64,000 bases of DNA from Amorphophallus konjac (Eukaryota > Streptophyta > Magnoliopsida > Alismatales > Araceae), in contig CM040127.1 in the NCBI GenBank assembly GCA_022559845.1, positions 36,914,708 to 36,978,707 on the forward strand, written 5' to 3'. Positions 33,227-44,840 of this stretch are shown here, one piece after another (position 1 is the first letter of the stretch; each line of letters opens with the position of its first letter). The notes beneath the pieces are model-generated. The model was not told the DNA's origin and searched no databases. It was given only the letters and a program-made list of their open reading frames with translations. The position numbers and the translations under genes are program-made.

Positions 33227-33640
33227 GATCCTTCTCCTCCACCGGCTGCCTTACCACCACCGGCTCTTTCTGCATCTCCTTCAACTTCTCGTCACTATGT
33301 TAGGAAACAAAAACGATAAATGCTTGTGTACTTTTCATATTTGTCTTTTACCTCAACATCTCTATGCTCTAGGTCCATCTGATCATCATACATTTAGTAT
33401 TCTTCTCTTTCTGTAAAGACACAAATGCTTACATTTTTGTATCTTTTTACTCTCTCTCTCGTTTGATCTTCTTATTCTTTTTGTTGATTGCCAAAAAGGG
33501 AGATAACTAAAAGAAAGGTAAAGACAAACAGATAAACAGAACTAAGAAGATAAGAAGAACATGCTTTTTTACAGTGGACACACGAACATTCACACTATCA
33601 AGAATTTTTGTCATCACCAACAAATATTTTGTCATCACCA

Positions 33641-35500
33641 AAAATGAGGGAGATTGTTGAGTACAAGTGGACTAGATCCAAATACTACCACAAATCTCTT
33701 AGTTTTGGCGATAACAAAACTATATCAATTATGACAAAAACTATGTGACTTAGGCGCACAATCAATCCACTTAGGCGCTGAATTATAAACATAGGCACTG
33801 GATCATGAAGCTATCCTCATATAGGCGCTGCAAAGCAAGAGACTCATTAACTTAGTCGCTATGATAACATAGTCGCCTAAAACAATATATGTGCAGCTAT
33901 CTTGTTAAACATAGTATGTGCTCTCATAGGCGCTAAAAGTCACGTAGGCGCAGGAAATAAAAGTTAAACATAGTCGAAAGGCCTAGGAGATATGGTGACT
34001 TAGCCGTTGGACTTAGTCGCCTATCGTAAACATAACCGACTATCTTTAGTCACATAGGCGCACCTCCATCTCTTAGATAGTCACATTGAATTTAGATAGC
34101 CGCTAAAACAGTAATAACATAGGCACAGTAACATCGCCTATCTAAAAAAGGCCGCCTATCTAACATAGTCGCTAAAATATTGATAACATAGGCACGTTTA
34201 TCGCCTATCTCAACATCGACTATCTCATGAAAAAATTAACATAGGCGCACTTAAAAGTCACATAAGTGCTCGTACAGTTCCATCACCTATCTTTAAAATC
34301 ATTACTTTTCACATAGTCGCAGGGATATCGACTATCCCAAGATAGACTATTTGTAAATAGTCGAACTGTAGTGCAATCTCATCTTACTTCGACTATCTAA
34401 CAGCTTAAGATGCCACATAGTCGCATGAACCATCAGCTATCTCAAAGGCTATTGCCTATAGCTGCATAATCCAAATATGACTATATCTAAAACAGAATAG
34501 TCGATAAAGTTAAAATTTACTTCTAAATCAATTATGTCAAACAAAAGATAAAAAAATAGTCAAAACGACTGCCTTTAAGTTGGTAGAAACAACAGCTATC
34601 CTAAACGACCAAAAGGTTCTTATAAAAATGATAGTTGCAGTTCAAATATTCATGTTAATAATTAACTTAGTCGTTGCTGTAAAAGAATTTTCATCTCCCT
34701 ATCGACTAAGACACAGTTAAACGACTGTCATTTTGAGATTCAAATTTCAAACACATTGTGTTTTGATGTATGAGACATTAAATGCCACTTGTGCAGTATA
34801 TGAGCGTACATGTATTATGTTTCCTTTGTTGTTAAATGTACCTGATCTAAGGCCTGACAAGGTCAGTATCCTTAACTTTATTTCAGGAAGCAACATACTG
34901 GAAAGTTATGCCAGAACAATAAGTACAAATGCATATCGACTTTAGTAGAAAGAAGGGAGTATTCTATACAGCCATTCATGACTTTATAACTAAACAAACT
35001 CCTCTGCAATGTCACACTCTAGGAAAAAGGAGCACACTCTCTCAGAAAAATAGTCCGTTAATAGATACGACGATGAAAGGAAGATCTCCAAGAGAAAAGC
35101 ACGATGTCAACGAAGCTATCTTAGGAAGGATCTGTCATGTCTTCTCATTCAAAGGAACGCGTTAAATCGAAGACAGTAACGATCACTTTGTAGATAGCTA
35201 CACGCTACAGGCAGTAACGGGAAGCTCTTCAACGTATACACGAATGTGTCTCACGAATATCTTGATAAGTCTAAACGATAATGAGGAAAAACCCCTCCAA
35301 AGAGAAAAATTGCATATAAACCCCTTCAAAAGGGAAAAATTACAAATAGGTCCCTCTAGAAGGAAAAATTGCAATGATGCCCATACTTTAGGGAAAGAGA
35401 ATTCTTCCCTGAGGCTGAAATTTTCGTTGAAGCAGGTACCGTCAAGGCAAAAAGATCTTAGGCGGTTAATCAAAGATATTCGGACTCGATCCGATGTAAA
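33641..35500 (+). repeat. Polypurine tract and 3' LTR of the non-autonomous element (end uncertain)
   Basis: AAAATGAGGGAGA (33641-33653) is followed by TGTTGAGTACAAG at 33655, the layout of PPT plus LTR start. The next ~1 kb repeats the words TAGGCGC, TAGTCG and CGACTA dozens of times. Near 35284-35380 a four-fold AAAAATTGCA / CCCTCC-type repeat occurs. No second LTR copy was found upstream, so the 5' LTR seems lost. The right boundary is a guess between 35400 and 35700. Confidence 0.5.
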
Positions 35501-35779
35501 TTAACACCGACTCCAGTCGGTGGGGAAAAGTTTTGCACACGAACTCTAAATCGTCTGATAAACTCAAAACGGGAAATAAAGAAATGCAAATGAGCATGTT
35601 GATGATACCCGAAATCCCGCCACAAAATTTTAATTCATCATCAGTGTGTCCGCATTTTATTTTTCGCGTGTGTAAACAGTCATCTACAAAAATGTAGTCT
35701 ACTAGTGCTTGTTTGTACACAAAGAAAGCATTACCATGACCTCATTATGGAACAGTGTGATAATTATACTTTCTTTTGG

Positions 35780-36215
35780 GTGCCGCTCATCATTACTATG
35801 TCAAACCATCATATCTGAGGCATTTCTTGAGTCCTTTTGCCAAGGGTGACTTGAATTTGATTACATCTTCTAACTGATTATGAACTTGAATGAAGATGCA
35901 CGTGTCCAAACCATTTAAGCTTACTTATTTTCAACTTAATATCAATTGGATCTTCACTAGACAGCTTCAATAGATTTCATTGATACATTTTTTTTCCAAA
36001 TCTTATCCCTTGGCCTTTCTGCCCCTTTATCTCAACATCTCCATCTCTGCTGAATACATTTTCTGCATGTATTCTTTCTTCACTGCCGTACTGGTGCTCG
36101 AGTCCAGACAACATGATGGATCTTACAGTAGTCCTATAAAACTTCCCTTTGAGCTTTAAGGAAACTTGTCGATCAGAAAGGTCGAGAGACACATTTCTCC
36201 ACTTCAATTAAACTG
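35780..36215 (-). pseudogene. LINE (RTE-like) reverse transcriptase C-terminal remnant
   Basis: Minus-strand frames give MKWRNVS...SDRQVSLKLKGKFYRTTVR, then in a shifted frame a KMYSAEMEMLR block, and further left an LKWFGHV block. These three blocks in this order are the well-known end of the plant RTE-like LINE reverse transcriptase. It is broken by frameshifts and stops. It lies in GIF intron 1. Confidence 0.7.
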
Positions 36216-36325
36216 ACTTAACTCAAGTGCATCCTCCTGGATCTTCCTAAGACTAAGAAAATGATTATGTATGTTGTAAAATCAAATCAATAAGATAAAC
36301 ATATTAACGGCACATTTGGAAAGGC

Positions 36326-36548
36326 TTGGGATTATGGATTTTTTCCCATCATCCATTTTTCTCAAAAAGTTGGTCTCCAGCAGCTTTTAAAGATTTTCAA
36401 ACTCCTTTTTTCTCTCTCTCTCCTCCTTCCATAATCTATTTTTGGGAAAAGCTGAGGTAACAAGGCTTCCTTTGGAAACACTTTTGGGGGGTGGGGATTC
36501 CAATGATTGGAATCCCCCAAATAAGTGATACCAAACGCAGCCTAAATA
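36326..36548. mobile_element. Possible MITE with GCGTTTGGTA-type end
   Basis: The right end, read in reverse, is GGCTGCGTTTGGTATCA, a common plant MITE terminus. The left end GGCACATTTGGAAAGGC matches weakly. It contains a strong 12-bp palindrome GGGGATTCCAAT-G-ATTGGAATCCCC near 36492-36516. The target duplication is not certain. Confidence 0.3.
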
Positions 36549-37395
36549 AGGGACGTGCATCATTATAGGAAATTTCACAAATTGATTCGCTGCTATGTGC
36601 ATAGACTTGGATAATTAATCAAGGGGGTTCCTTGTTCAGGAAGATGTAACTATCATGTTCCCAAGAGTTTTGGCCAAAATCCTGCACATCTTTCCTTTCT
36701 GCACTTGCTTTGCAATGTGATGTTTCCGCAATATCCTTATACAATGGAACAAAAGAGCTGGAGACTTGGAATCGATGTGATGGAAAATTTTAACTTTATG
36801 TTTTTAATCCTTATTAATTAGAAGGCCGTTGAATCTTTGAAGACCACCAAGGGCTAAGATGGAGAGATTCATTGCCTTCACTTTTTGTTCTACCGTGCCA
36901 CAGATAATCAGAAGGATGTTGCAAAGCAATGTAGTTCTTGGACATCTTGTTGACTGAAGAATAAAATATGAAGGCACTCATCATCAATTTGTTCATGACA
37001 ATTTGTCTGGTCTTCAAGGATGAATCACAAGTCTATGATGTTTAGCAAACTACTTGCAACTGCAGATGGGCACTGTATAAACTAAACTTGCATCTGCTCC
37101 CTTTCCATTGTTTCTCCATGTAAATGTGTTTCCTGTAAACCCAGCATCCCCGTGCAGATCTCAATGATGATTGATCTATTGATAATCTCGGAACATCATC
37201 GAGAGCAGATGATTGAGGTTCTGCAAAAGGCCATTCGTTTGGCTCTTGGAATCAGATCTGGCAGTGGCTGGCTGGAAGTGGGGGCAAGAAAGGCATAGGA
37301 TCTGTTGATTCTGCAGTAGCAGTACTGGAAGAACCTGGATGCAGCAATATCAGAACCATATGCAAACCTTGAAGAGGAGACCACTTCGAGGCACA
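36549..37395. other. Intron sequence with nothing recognised
   Basis: No element, gene or RNA recognised. Ordinary AT-rich single-copy-like sequence inside GIF intron 1. Confidence 0.4.
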
Positions 37396-37615
37396 CTTGA
37401 GTTGGGTGTAGGATAATTCTTGGATTCGATACGATTGGATCCATTAGTAAAGGCATCAATTAAGAACTGGAGCTTGAAACACTTGAATGCCGTCAGTAAA
37501 GGAATATTTGAGTTGGGTATAAGATAACCCTTGGATTTGATAAAATTGGATCCTTTGGTGAAGGCATCGATAAAGAACCAGAGCTTGAAACACTTGAATG
37601 CCTTCAATTTAATAT
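37396..37615 (+). repeat. Two-copy tandem duplication (~113 bp)
   Basis: TTGAGTTGGGTGTAGGATAA...GAGCTTGAAACACTTGAATGCC recurs 113 bp later with about 15 percent differences. It lies in GIF intron 1 and is not coding. Confidence 0.85.
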
Positions 37616-38356
37616 TTGGATTCTTTCTTCAGGTCCATTTTACGCATGGACACTTGTGAATTCTTTTTAGACACCTATTGAATGCTATTTGCAGAAGTTC
37701 CATTTCAGAGGAATGGTCACATAAATCTTTCCTGTTAACAGCAGCAGATTGTAAAGCATTTTTGAAGAGTTTGCCGCATGATATTGGAAGGAGGATAGTC
37801 ACAACAATTCATTAATTGAAAGGTAGTATATGGAATTTTGTAATAGCTGCTGTTCATGGGTGTTCTATCTCATGCAAACAACCACATGAATCTCTTAATG
37901 ATGTTGATGACTGCCTCTCTACATGTTGAGGGCAGTGAAGCAAGCAAGGTCGAAAATAAAGACAATGAATAAATTTTTTCAAATAAAAAAAAACAAAAGA
38001 GAATGGAAGTTGACCCATGATTGTTTACACCTTTGTGCTTTTTTTTTTAATTGAAGGTGGCAGAAGGCTACAATTCATTGAAATAAGGAAAACAGAGTAC
38101 AACCAAGAAAAGTAGACTTCCCCCTATGGGGGCACGCATGGCACAGTTACAGCTTTGGTTGTAATTGAACTTATTCAGCATGACACTTTATTTGTCAAAC
38201 CTTTGGGCTTTCAATGTTTCCATGAGCTATCCAGTCATTCTCCTTTTTTGCTTTCCTACATTGATAATGATTTCTACTCTTACCTCTAATGCCATCGGTT
38301 ATGTGGCATGCCTTTGTGCTTGTAAGGGTCTAAATGCATATTTGTTTCTTGTGCAG

Positions 38357-38433
38357 TATCTGGATGAAAATAAGCAGCTGATACTGGCAATTTTGGATAA
38401 CCAGAATTTGGGAAAGCTATCTGAATGTGCCCA
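38357..38433 (+). CDS. GIF: GIF/AN3-type coactivator, exon 2 (SSXT core)
   Basis: The 77 nt exon lies between TTGTGCAG and a consensus GTAAGT donor. It reads YLDENKQLILAILDNQNLGK followed by LSECA and two bases of a Gln codon, which is the heart of the SSXT domain that contacts GRF proteins. Frame and phase join exactly to exon 1. The following conserved peptide of GIF proteins, which ends the SSXT helix, should be in exon 3. It is not convincingly present downstream to 64000, so intron 2 is probably over 25 kb or the gene is truncated. No in-frame damage is seen in either exon. Confidence 0.9.
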
Positions 38434-40739
38434 GTAAGTGTTTATTCACTAAGATTATGTACACAGACTGCACATCTGTGGGCTTTTTTACACATTTATT
38501 TATTGAAATCAAGCATTTTTTAAAGTGGTCCATACTTCTACCATTTGAAATATTGTTCATTCTCCACTTTGGAAGCAAATACACAGGTGCAAATTTGTTC
38601 TTGGGGAAAAAGAGTATGTTAGAGAAAGCTTTGTGCTTAGACAAGAATATGTATTCAATCCATATACAAGGGCAAACAGTTTTCACATGGTGAATAAATT
38701 TCAAGGTATCAGGCATGGCATACTGTTCGAGAGGTTGTCTAGTTTTGACATTGCACATAGTTATCATCTTTATTACAGGTTATACTCAGGTGCTAAAATA
38801 CAACATATAATGGAACTATATATAGACTGACTTTTGCAACCTATCGCTCGTGCAGTTGAGCACATTGGCATGCCGTATCGGGAAGGAGTAGCCTGAATAT
38901 CTTGGCAAGCTTTGAAGCAGAGTTCTCTTTATCTCTTAATAGAAGGGGACAAGTTGATTCTATAGATTGGACGTGAATTCAAATGAGATGCTGAAATAGA
39001 TCTTCATGGCACAGTTGTGGAGGCATCTCATCTGTCTGGTGGAGGGGGTTGCCACACCCAAACATCAGCTTAGGAGCCTGACAAGAGTTTGTGTGGCAAC
39101 TAAGAAAAAGTTTTTCTGAAAAATTGACAAGGGTGTCAGCATTTCAAGTTGGAGTTTATTATGGCCATTTTATGTAGTACAGATTTCATGGCCTTGGTTA
39201 GGACTTGTCTTATTTTTTATATAGTTTCTATTGAGAGTAAGTTTCATGGCTGATCCCAAGACAACTGTTCAGGGTAGTCTTCATTTCCATGGGTGAAGAG
39301 CTGGATCTCTTTCTAGACAAAACTAAGTAGGCATAAATTGAGTGGCTCTTCTGTGTGCCAAGCTTCGCGGCCATTCTTGTGCAAGCGCATACCTATGGTG
39401 TTTGTCTTCGACTTGTGTTTGCCTCCTAATAAAAGTCACTTTGTCTTGTGTATGCACAGATGTCCATCATATCCCGACTCCACAGTTCGCCTGCATCGTG
39501 AATCTTAGTTGGAGAACCAATTTAGACCGTAAATCCAGTCTCTTTGTTTACAAATCTGATTCCTCCATCTTTATCTCTATGCATGTTCTTCAATCATGTC
39601 TGAATTTCCTGAGAGAGCATTGCATACCCTGCAATTGGATAAATCAGTGGACGTGTCATGTATTTAATAAACTTGGTGGTACAGCCCACTACCTTACTTT
39701 CACTGGAAAAAAGAAAAGTGGATCAGTCACAAGTGACTATCTTGTCAGTTTGAGGATTTGTTCAAGTGAGGATTGAAGTTGTTGAATCGCCACATGTGCA
39801 GTTCAAGTTGTTTGGGCTTGGGAGTCCAAAAATTCTGAATTGTAGTACATCATTTCTTCACTATTCAAGTCACTGAATCTGTGACATACCAACATAGGTG
39901 GTCTTATTCACTTTCAGGTTGTAAAGAGCATAGGAGATCCAGCCAATATCATCATCATCATTTTCTTCATGAGATCTTTTCCCCCACTTTTTTGGGTAAA
40001 CTGCAGGAATCCTGCAGCACTATCTTGTTCTATGAGGTGATGGTTTTGTAGTTGAGCCTTGAGAAGCCATGGCATTCTTAGTACATGGAATGAAGGTTGT
40101 AATGATCTGATTGGATCTGGAAAATTAGTTGATTTGATCATTTTTGAACTGACCCATCTAATCTGGCACCCACAATTTCCACGTCTGGGTTTGGGTCGGT
40201 CGGATTGCACTGAATCAGGCAGGGTCAGCCAAGCCAGGCCTAGGACGACTGGATGAGATCCTAGGATGGAGGATTAGGCCCAGGACAGCATTGTTTATGC
40301 AGATCAGGTTGCTTGAACCCCCCCTCTCTCTTTTCCCCAACGACCACCATCACCAAGAGAAAAAGAAAACGGGAATTTGAATCCTGGTCCAGATTTGGGC
40401 TACCTAATTAATTGTTGGTCCAGGGGGCTGCATTTAGTAATTTTCAGTAGCTTGTGGGAGTTAATTCCTGGTCCAAAACTGACGGTTTCCATGAGGTCCT
40501 CAAATGCCATGTACAGAATTCCTCTGTTAGTCATTGCATATTACCTCTAGACACTGTGCTTTGATCTCTAGCCCCTCTCATTTAATTTTAGGGCCTCCAA
40601 TACTTCTACCCCACATGAATGGCAGCAAACTTATATATCGTTGAATATCTTATGCAAACTTATATGATCATTGTGTAGCACATATGATCTTAGTTGAAAT
40701 CCTAAGCGATATCATCACATGGATGGCGGAATGTTGCTG
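38434..40739 (+). other. Start of GIF intron 2, no element recognised
   Basis: About 2.3 kb of AT-rich sequence follows the GTAAGT donor. No coding exon with SSXT similarity, RNA gene or transposon signature is certain. A weakly similar block at 38778-38835 was considered as exon 3 and rejected. Confidence 0.4.
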
Positions 40740-41290
40740 AGAAATTCTCAGTAGCCCGTAAACATCCGCCAATGAGTTTCTTGTGTTCAGACGAGCAAAG
40801 GGAGGTTTTTGCGGGGCTGCGGCGGTGGGTGGATCTCCTGCGGATGGCGCGAAGGTGCTGCCAGTGGTGTCTTGGGGGAGGCACTGGCACGAAGGAGGGT
40901 GAGGCCAAGTTGAAGGAGCCCGGGGTGGCAAATGGAGAGGACAGCGGCATTGGAGTGGTTGCATGTACAGGTGGCAGCAGCAAGATCCAGTGGCACAGCC
41001 CCACCATGTGCCAACCAGCTCAGTGTCACTGACGTTCTCATCCACGACGATGTCGTTGGCGTGGCGGCATCTAGGGGGAGGTGCTGGCATGGAGGGCGAG
41101 GGCAAGTCAATGGGCCCTAGAGTGGCAAAAGGGGAGGATGGCATTGTCGATGCCACTGCAGGGATGGCAGCAACTGGGTTCCCAAGATTGCTGTGGTGAG
41201 GGCGACGGCAGGGGCAACTCGATGTAAAGGGCGAGGACGGCACCATCCAAGATGTTGCTCGCAGCGACGGCAGCAGGAGGAAGGGTATTT
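40740..41290. other. GC-rich block of unknown origin
   Basis: A GC-rich island (about 60-65 percent) has overlapping open frames on both strands, the longest 239 aa on the minus strand. The peptides are Pro/Ala/His-rich without motifs, so the frames are best explained by composition. 41291-41938 holds nothing recognised. Confidence 0.3.
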
Positions 41291-41943
41291 TAGGGTTTAC
41301 CAAAAAACTAACCCCACCTTTTAACAGAATGGGCCTAAAATTAAATACATCTCGGTCTATGGGTCCCCTATTAAGAATTCTAGTCAATGGACTAGAAATT
41401 AATTAGGTCTCCCCTTTTTGGACCGGAAGTTAATTTTTTGACAGGAAATTAATTTTCCCCAAAAAAGGGAAAAACTCACCTTACCAAGTCTATTTATCTA
41501 TCTCAACTTATGCTGGGCTCCTCGCACCATCCTCACTGAAGCATGTAGAAACAGAATCATGCCAGACTCCTCTCATCACTAACCCATGCAGAAGAACATG
41601 AAAGGGAAAAAAAGAGACCTGCCTTGCATTGCCACTGTTGCTGATTGGCTGATCCAGGCCTAAGATTAGGATGAATAGGATGGATCCACCTGTCTTTGCA
41701 ATTTTAATGGGCAAATTGGCCTGCTAGGGTGTCTTTCAAAAATCCCATCACCCTGTTTGTCTTAACTCATACTGGATGCTTACACCATCCTCACAAACTC
41801 GTGTAAAAGCAGGAGAAGCAAAATCATGCAACACGGCCTGCGGCACACATTCTTGTGATTAGGCCGTGAGATGAGTGAAAAGTGTTCAAAATTATAGAAA
41901 ACAGGTTACTGAAATGTCTTTATGCAAAAACCATATCTGTTAC

Positions 41944-43591
41944 TGATGCAGAACAGCTAACCTAAACGGGTCCGACTAAGCACCTAAACGAAATCAGCAA
42001 TACGCTACAATATATCGGCAAATAAACCGTCAAGCACATGAATTCCGAGAGAGGTAATACGTGAGAATAACATTAGCTATGCTCTAGGAAGCCATCCCTC
42101 GCAGCGAGAAATGTCGGACCGAACAGTAGGTAGGGCTACTGCGGTCTAGGGTATCAAGCACACACACACAACGTCAACTTGGAGCTCTCAGGGGAATGCT
42201 AACAAAACACTCAATCCGGCAGCAAAATAATATAATGGGCTAAGAATTTCTAACTCATGGCGGTAAATTCAACCAAATACGTGATAAGCAAGAAATGAGC
42301 GAACTTTCAACCACTAAGCGACTCGCTGAAGAGCGAGTCACACAAACCAAGTTCACTTAGGACCAGAAAGCATCTCTGCAGCACTATCAACGATGCTGGC
42401 AGGTTGAGAAGCCACTCCCACGGGCGCTGCTGCTGGAAGTAGGCGGGGGCTGGGGTTCCCTGGACTGCAGGTTGGCGGGTCGATTGAGGGTGCCATCTAC
42501 TGCATTGGCAGAGGTCCGCAGCCACAAAGGCAGCGGTGCAGGGTTCAGCCGGTCGTGGATGACTGCAGAGCGGCCAGAAGGGGAAGTCTGCAGCGGCCTG
42601 TCTCTAGCCGAGAAGGGCCAGCGGTGGCGGATCAGGGTGCTGCGGGTGCTGCCTTTCGATGGCGACAGTGGTGGCCATGAGTTGCTGATGTTTTGGAATG
42701 GCGCTGACGGGAAGAAAACAGAGAGGCAGAGGGTGAGGAAGAGAAGGGAGAGGGTGACGGCGGAGGATGCGCAGGGATGCCGTGAATGGTGCGGGATAGA
42801 GCCATAGAGGGGAGGCGGGGGATCAGCGGTGTCCTGCCTAGGCCGGGGCGGAGGGGACGACGGGAACTCGACCAGGGGTGGGCTCCTTCAAGGCGGTCGT
42901 CTCTTAGGCTGTGCACAAGGAGCCGGAAGGAGAAGCAGGAGGGTGGAGGCAGGTCACACGGTGGAGGGGAGGGCATCTGCAGTTGCTGCCACCGACAGGG
43001 TGCCGGCTGTGCTGGTAGGCGATGACGGATGGCAGGCTTGTGGACGCCTGGTTCATAGAAGGTTTAACAGGAAAGAAAGAGGAAGAAGAAAGGAGGGAGA
43101 AGATGTTGATGGTGGGGTCTGCGGAGAGAGGGGGAGGGAAAAGGAGGAAGAAGACAAGGGTTCACACCCAGGGACTTCGCACCCCACAAAGAATGACCTA
43201 AGGCTTCACACCCCACAGAGAAAAGGTTGGCGGCTCCCACCTCAAAATTCTTTAGCATCTTCATTAACCTAAAAAAATTGAGATTACACTATTATTTATA
43301 GAGGATGGAACCTTAATGGTCCTCTTCCAAACTCTATGACCAAAATATCCGTGGACCCAAAAAATACTGCGAAAATCGCACTTGAAAATATAGAAAAATA
43401 GAAAATACCATTAATGGGCCACTAATGGGCCTCACAATCAATAAAACGACCAACTAATCAAATAGAAAGCACATCAATCAACTAATGGACCATCATCAAG
43501 CCAAAGAGGTGCCGATGTCGCTATTGGAGGCCTCCATTGGCGATAGACACAGGTCGGGTCGAATCGGATCCGTGCTCAGATGTCCTCACCA
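41944..43591 (-). repeat. 3' LTR of the minus-strand gypsy element
   Basis: It aligns with 58592-60261 over its length (for example ACCTAAACGGGTCCGACTA against ACCTAAATAGGTCCGACTA). It ends at CCTCACCA, followed by pyrimidine-rich ATCCTTCCCACTT, the reversed polypurine tract. A TATAAATA box lies on the minus strand near 43296-43304. Open frames in its GC-rich middle (42470-43270) are not considered genes. Confidence 0.82.
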
Positions 43592-44145
43592 ATCCTTCCC
43601 ACTTGGGAGGGACTCGACCCCGTCGAGCAAGGATCTTGGCCGCTCTGGTACCACTCCCAGAGGCCGGGGTCGATCTGATGTCATTCCTTGCGTGTGACCC
43701 ACGCATCCTCAGTAGGTGGCCATCTTCTCCAACGAACTAGATAGCACTAAAAAGCTCCGCTCTATGAGGTAACAACCTACTGATCCAGTATTTGATCACG
43801 TCGTGTTGTAACCGAGATTGTTGGTGAGGACTCAAGGGTGGGGTCACTCACAAGGGGGGAAGAAGTCTCGAAAGGATCATTGGGAATCACTGTCGAGTCC
43901 TAATAAGCCACCAAACTTGAGACATTGAATGTGGAACTAATACTGTAGTTTGGTGGTAGAAAGGATCAAAGAAAAGTTTTGAATAGGGTATTCAACTTCA
44001 AAGATGAATCGAAAAAGAATTTTTTATTGGTTCTACCTCCTCTTTTTTATGAAGAGAACCAAAGGTCAACCTAGCAAGGGTTAGCAAACCCCAAACTCAC
44101 ATCCCTCGAGGATTAAATGTGAGCCAAGTAAGCCCCCTCTGGAGT
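42986..44145. repeat. 1.16 kb tandem duplication, unit 1
   Basis: The segment CTGCCACCG...CCCCCTCTGGAGT is repeated directly from 44146 to 52981. The second unit is interrupted by the plus-strand gypsy element at the AGGTT site. By eye about 14 substitutions and one 6-bp insertion separate the units over the 1.09 kb right of the AGGTT site. The unit spans the 5' (minus-sense) part of the LTR and adjoining non-coding DNA up to a tRNA-like block. Confidence 0.88.
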
Positions 44146-44224
44146 CTGCCACCGGCAGGGTGCCGACTGTGCTGGTAGGCGATGACGGATGGCAGGCTTG
44201 TGGACGCCTGGTTCATAGAAGGTT

Positions 44225-44822
44225 TGGTGGGGACACCACTGGATCCACTACCGGGCCCACTACTCGGAGCCGACGCCGCACCGCCACTGCACCGAGCTTA
44301 TGGCTCGGAGATCCTTCTTGACGACTTGGCTTATGGCTACGGTAGTATATTGCGTATTGAGTATATGTATTTGTGTGTACGTATACATGTATCCCTACAT
44401 GTATTTTTTTCTTTCGTCTTATTAGGCTAGTCTAAGTCAAACACACATGTGTGTTTTGTGTATTTTATTTGGTTAAAACCCCCAAGTCAAAAGTTAGGTA
44501 AGTAAGCTTATTTTATTAGGCTAAGGACATATGTACTATTTGTAAAGTTTGAAAGGTGTGGTTGCAATAGCCTCCCTCCTATATAAAGGGAGGCCAATGC
44601 TTGTTACGTATGATATGATGAATTGAAAAGAAAGATTGTTGTACGTGAGAGAGCTCCTCTCTTGTGCTATTCCCTTCCCTCCTTCTCTTTGTGAGAATCG
44701 AGAGTCGCCCGGTGTGAGACCGTCCGGCGTGAGGCCAAGTTGTGTGAGATAGCAGTTATCTGTTCCCGTCCTGTTCGCGTCCCGGAGTGCCGTCGATCCA
44801 TTCTCACGTCGCCGCCGCGTCA
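44225..44822 (+). repeat. 5' LTR of the chromodomain gypsy
   Basis: 598 bp, TG...CA. It carries a TATATAAAGG box at 44580-44589, so transcription likely starts about 30 bp downstream near 44615. A primer site follows within 5 bases. Confidence 0.95.
44580..44589 (+). promoter_or_regulatory. TATA box of the gypsy LTR
   Basis: TATATAAAGG in the 5' LTR, repeated at about 51649-51658 in the 3' LTR. It is the only canonical TATA box in the 598 bp LTR. Confidence 0.75.
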
Positions 44823-44826
44823 GATT

Positions 44827-44838
44827 TGGTATCAGAGC
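44827..44838 (+). other. Primer binding site (initiator tRNA-Met type)
   Basis: TGGTATCAGAGC four bases after the LTR end, complementary to the 3' end of initiator tRNA-Met. Confidence 0.9.
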
Positions 44839-44840
44839 CC

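Larger units (their letters stand above)
24476..38356 (+). other. GIF intron 1 (13.9 kb, transposon-filled)
   Basis: It starts at the GTGCGC donor after IQK and ends at TTCTTGTGCAG before YLDENKQ; both junctions are in phase 0. From 24476 to about 26640 no gene or element is recognised, only a short CT microsatellite near 25590. Beyond that it contains the repeats and elements listed separately (26640-37615). The interpretation rests on the two exons joining cleanly into an SSXT domain. Confidence 0.75.

Noticed and set aside
38778..38835. Possible GIF exon 3 after a TTATTACAG acceptor
   Set aside because: The phase would fit and a few words resemble the expected SSXT end, but the translation (LYSGAKIQHIMELYID, then stop) lacks the conserved residues. 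AT-rich similarity by chance is more likely.
40668..41387. 239-codon minus frame in a GC-rich block
   Set aside because: Pro/Ser/His-rich low-complexity peptide, open frames also on the other strand, no motif or splice context.
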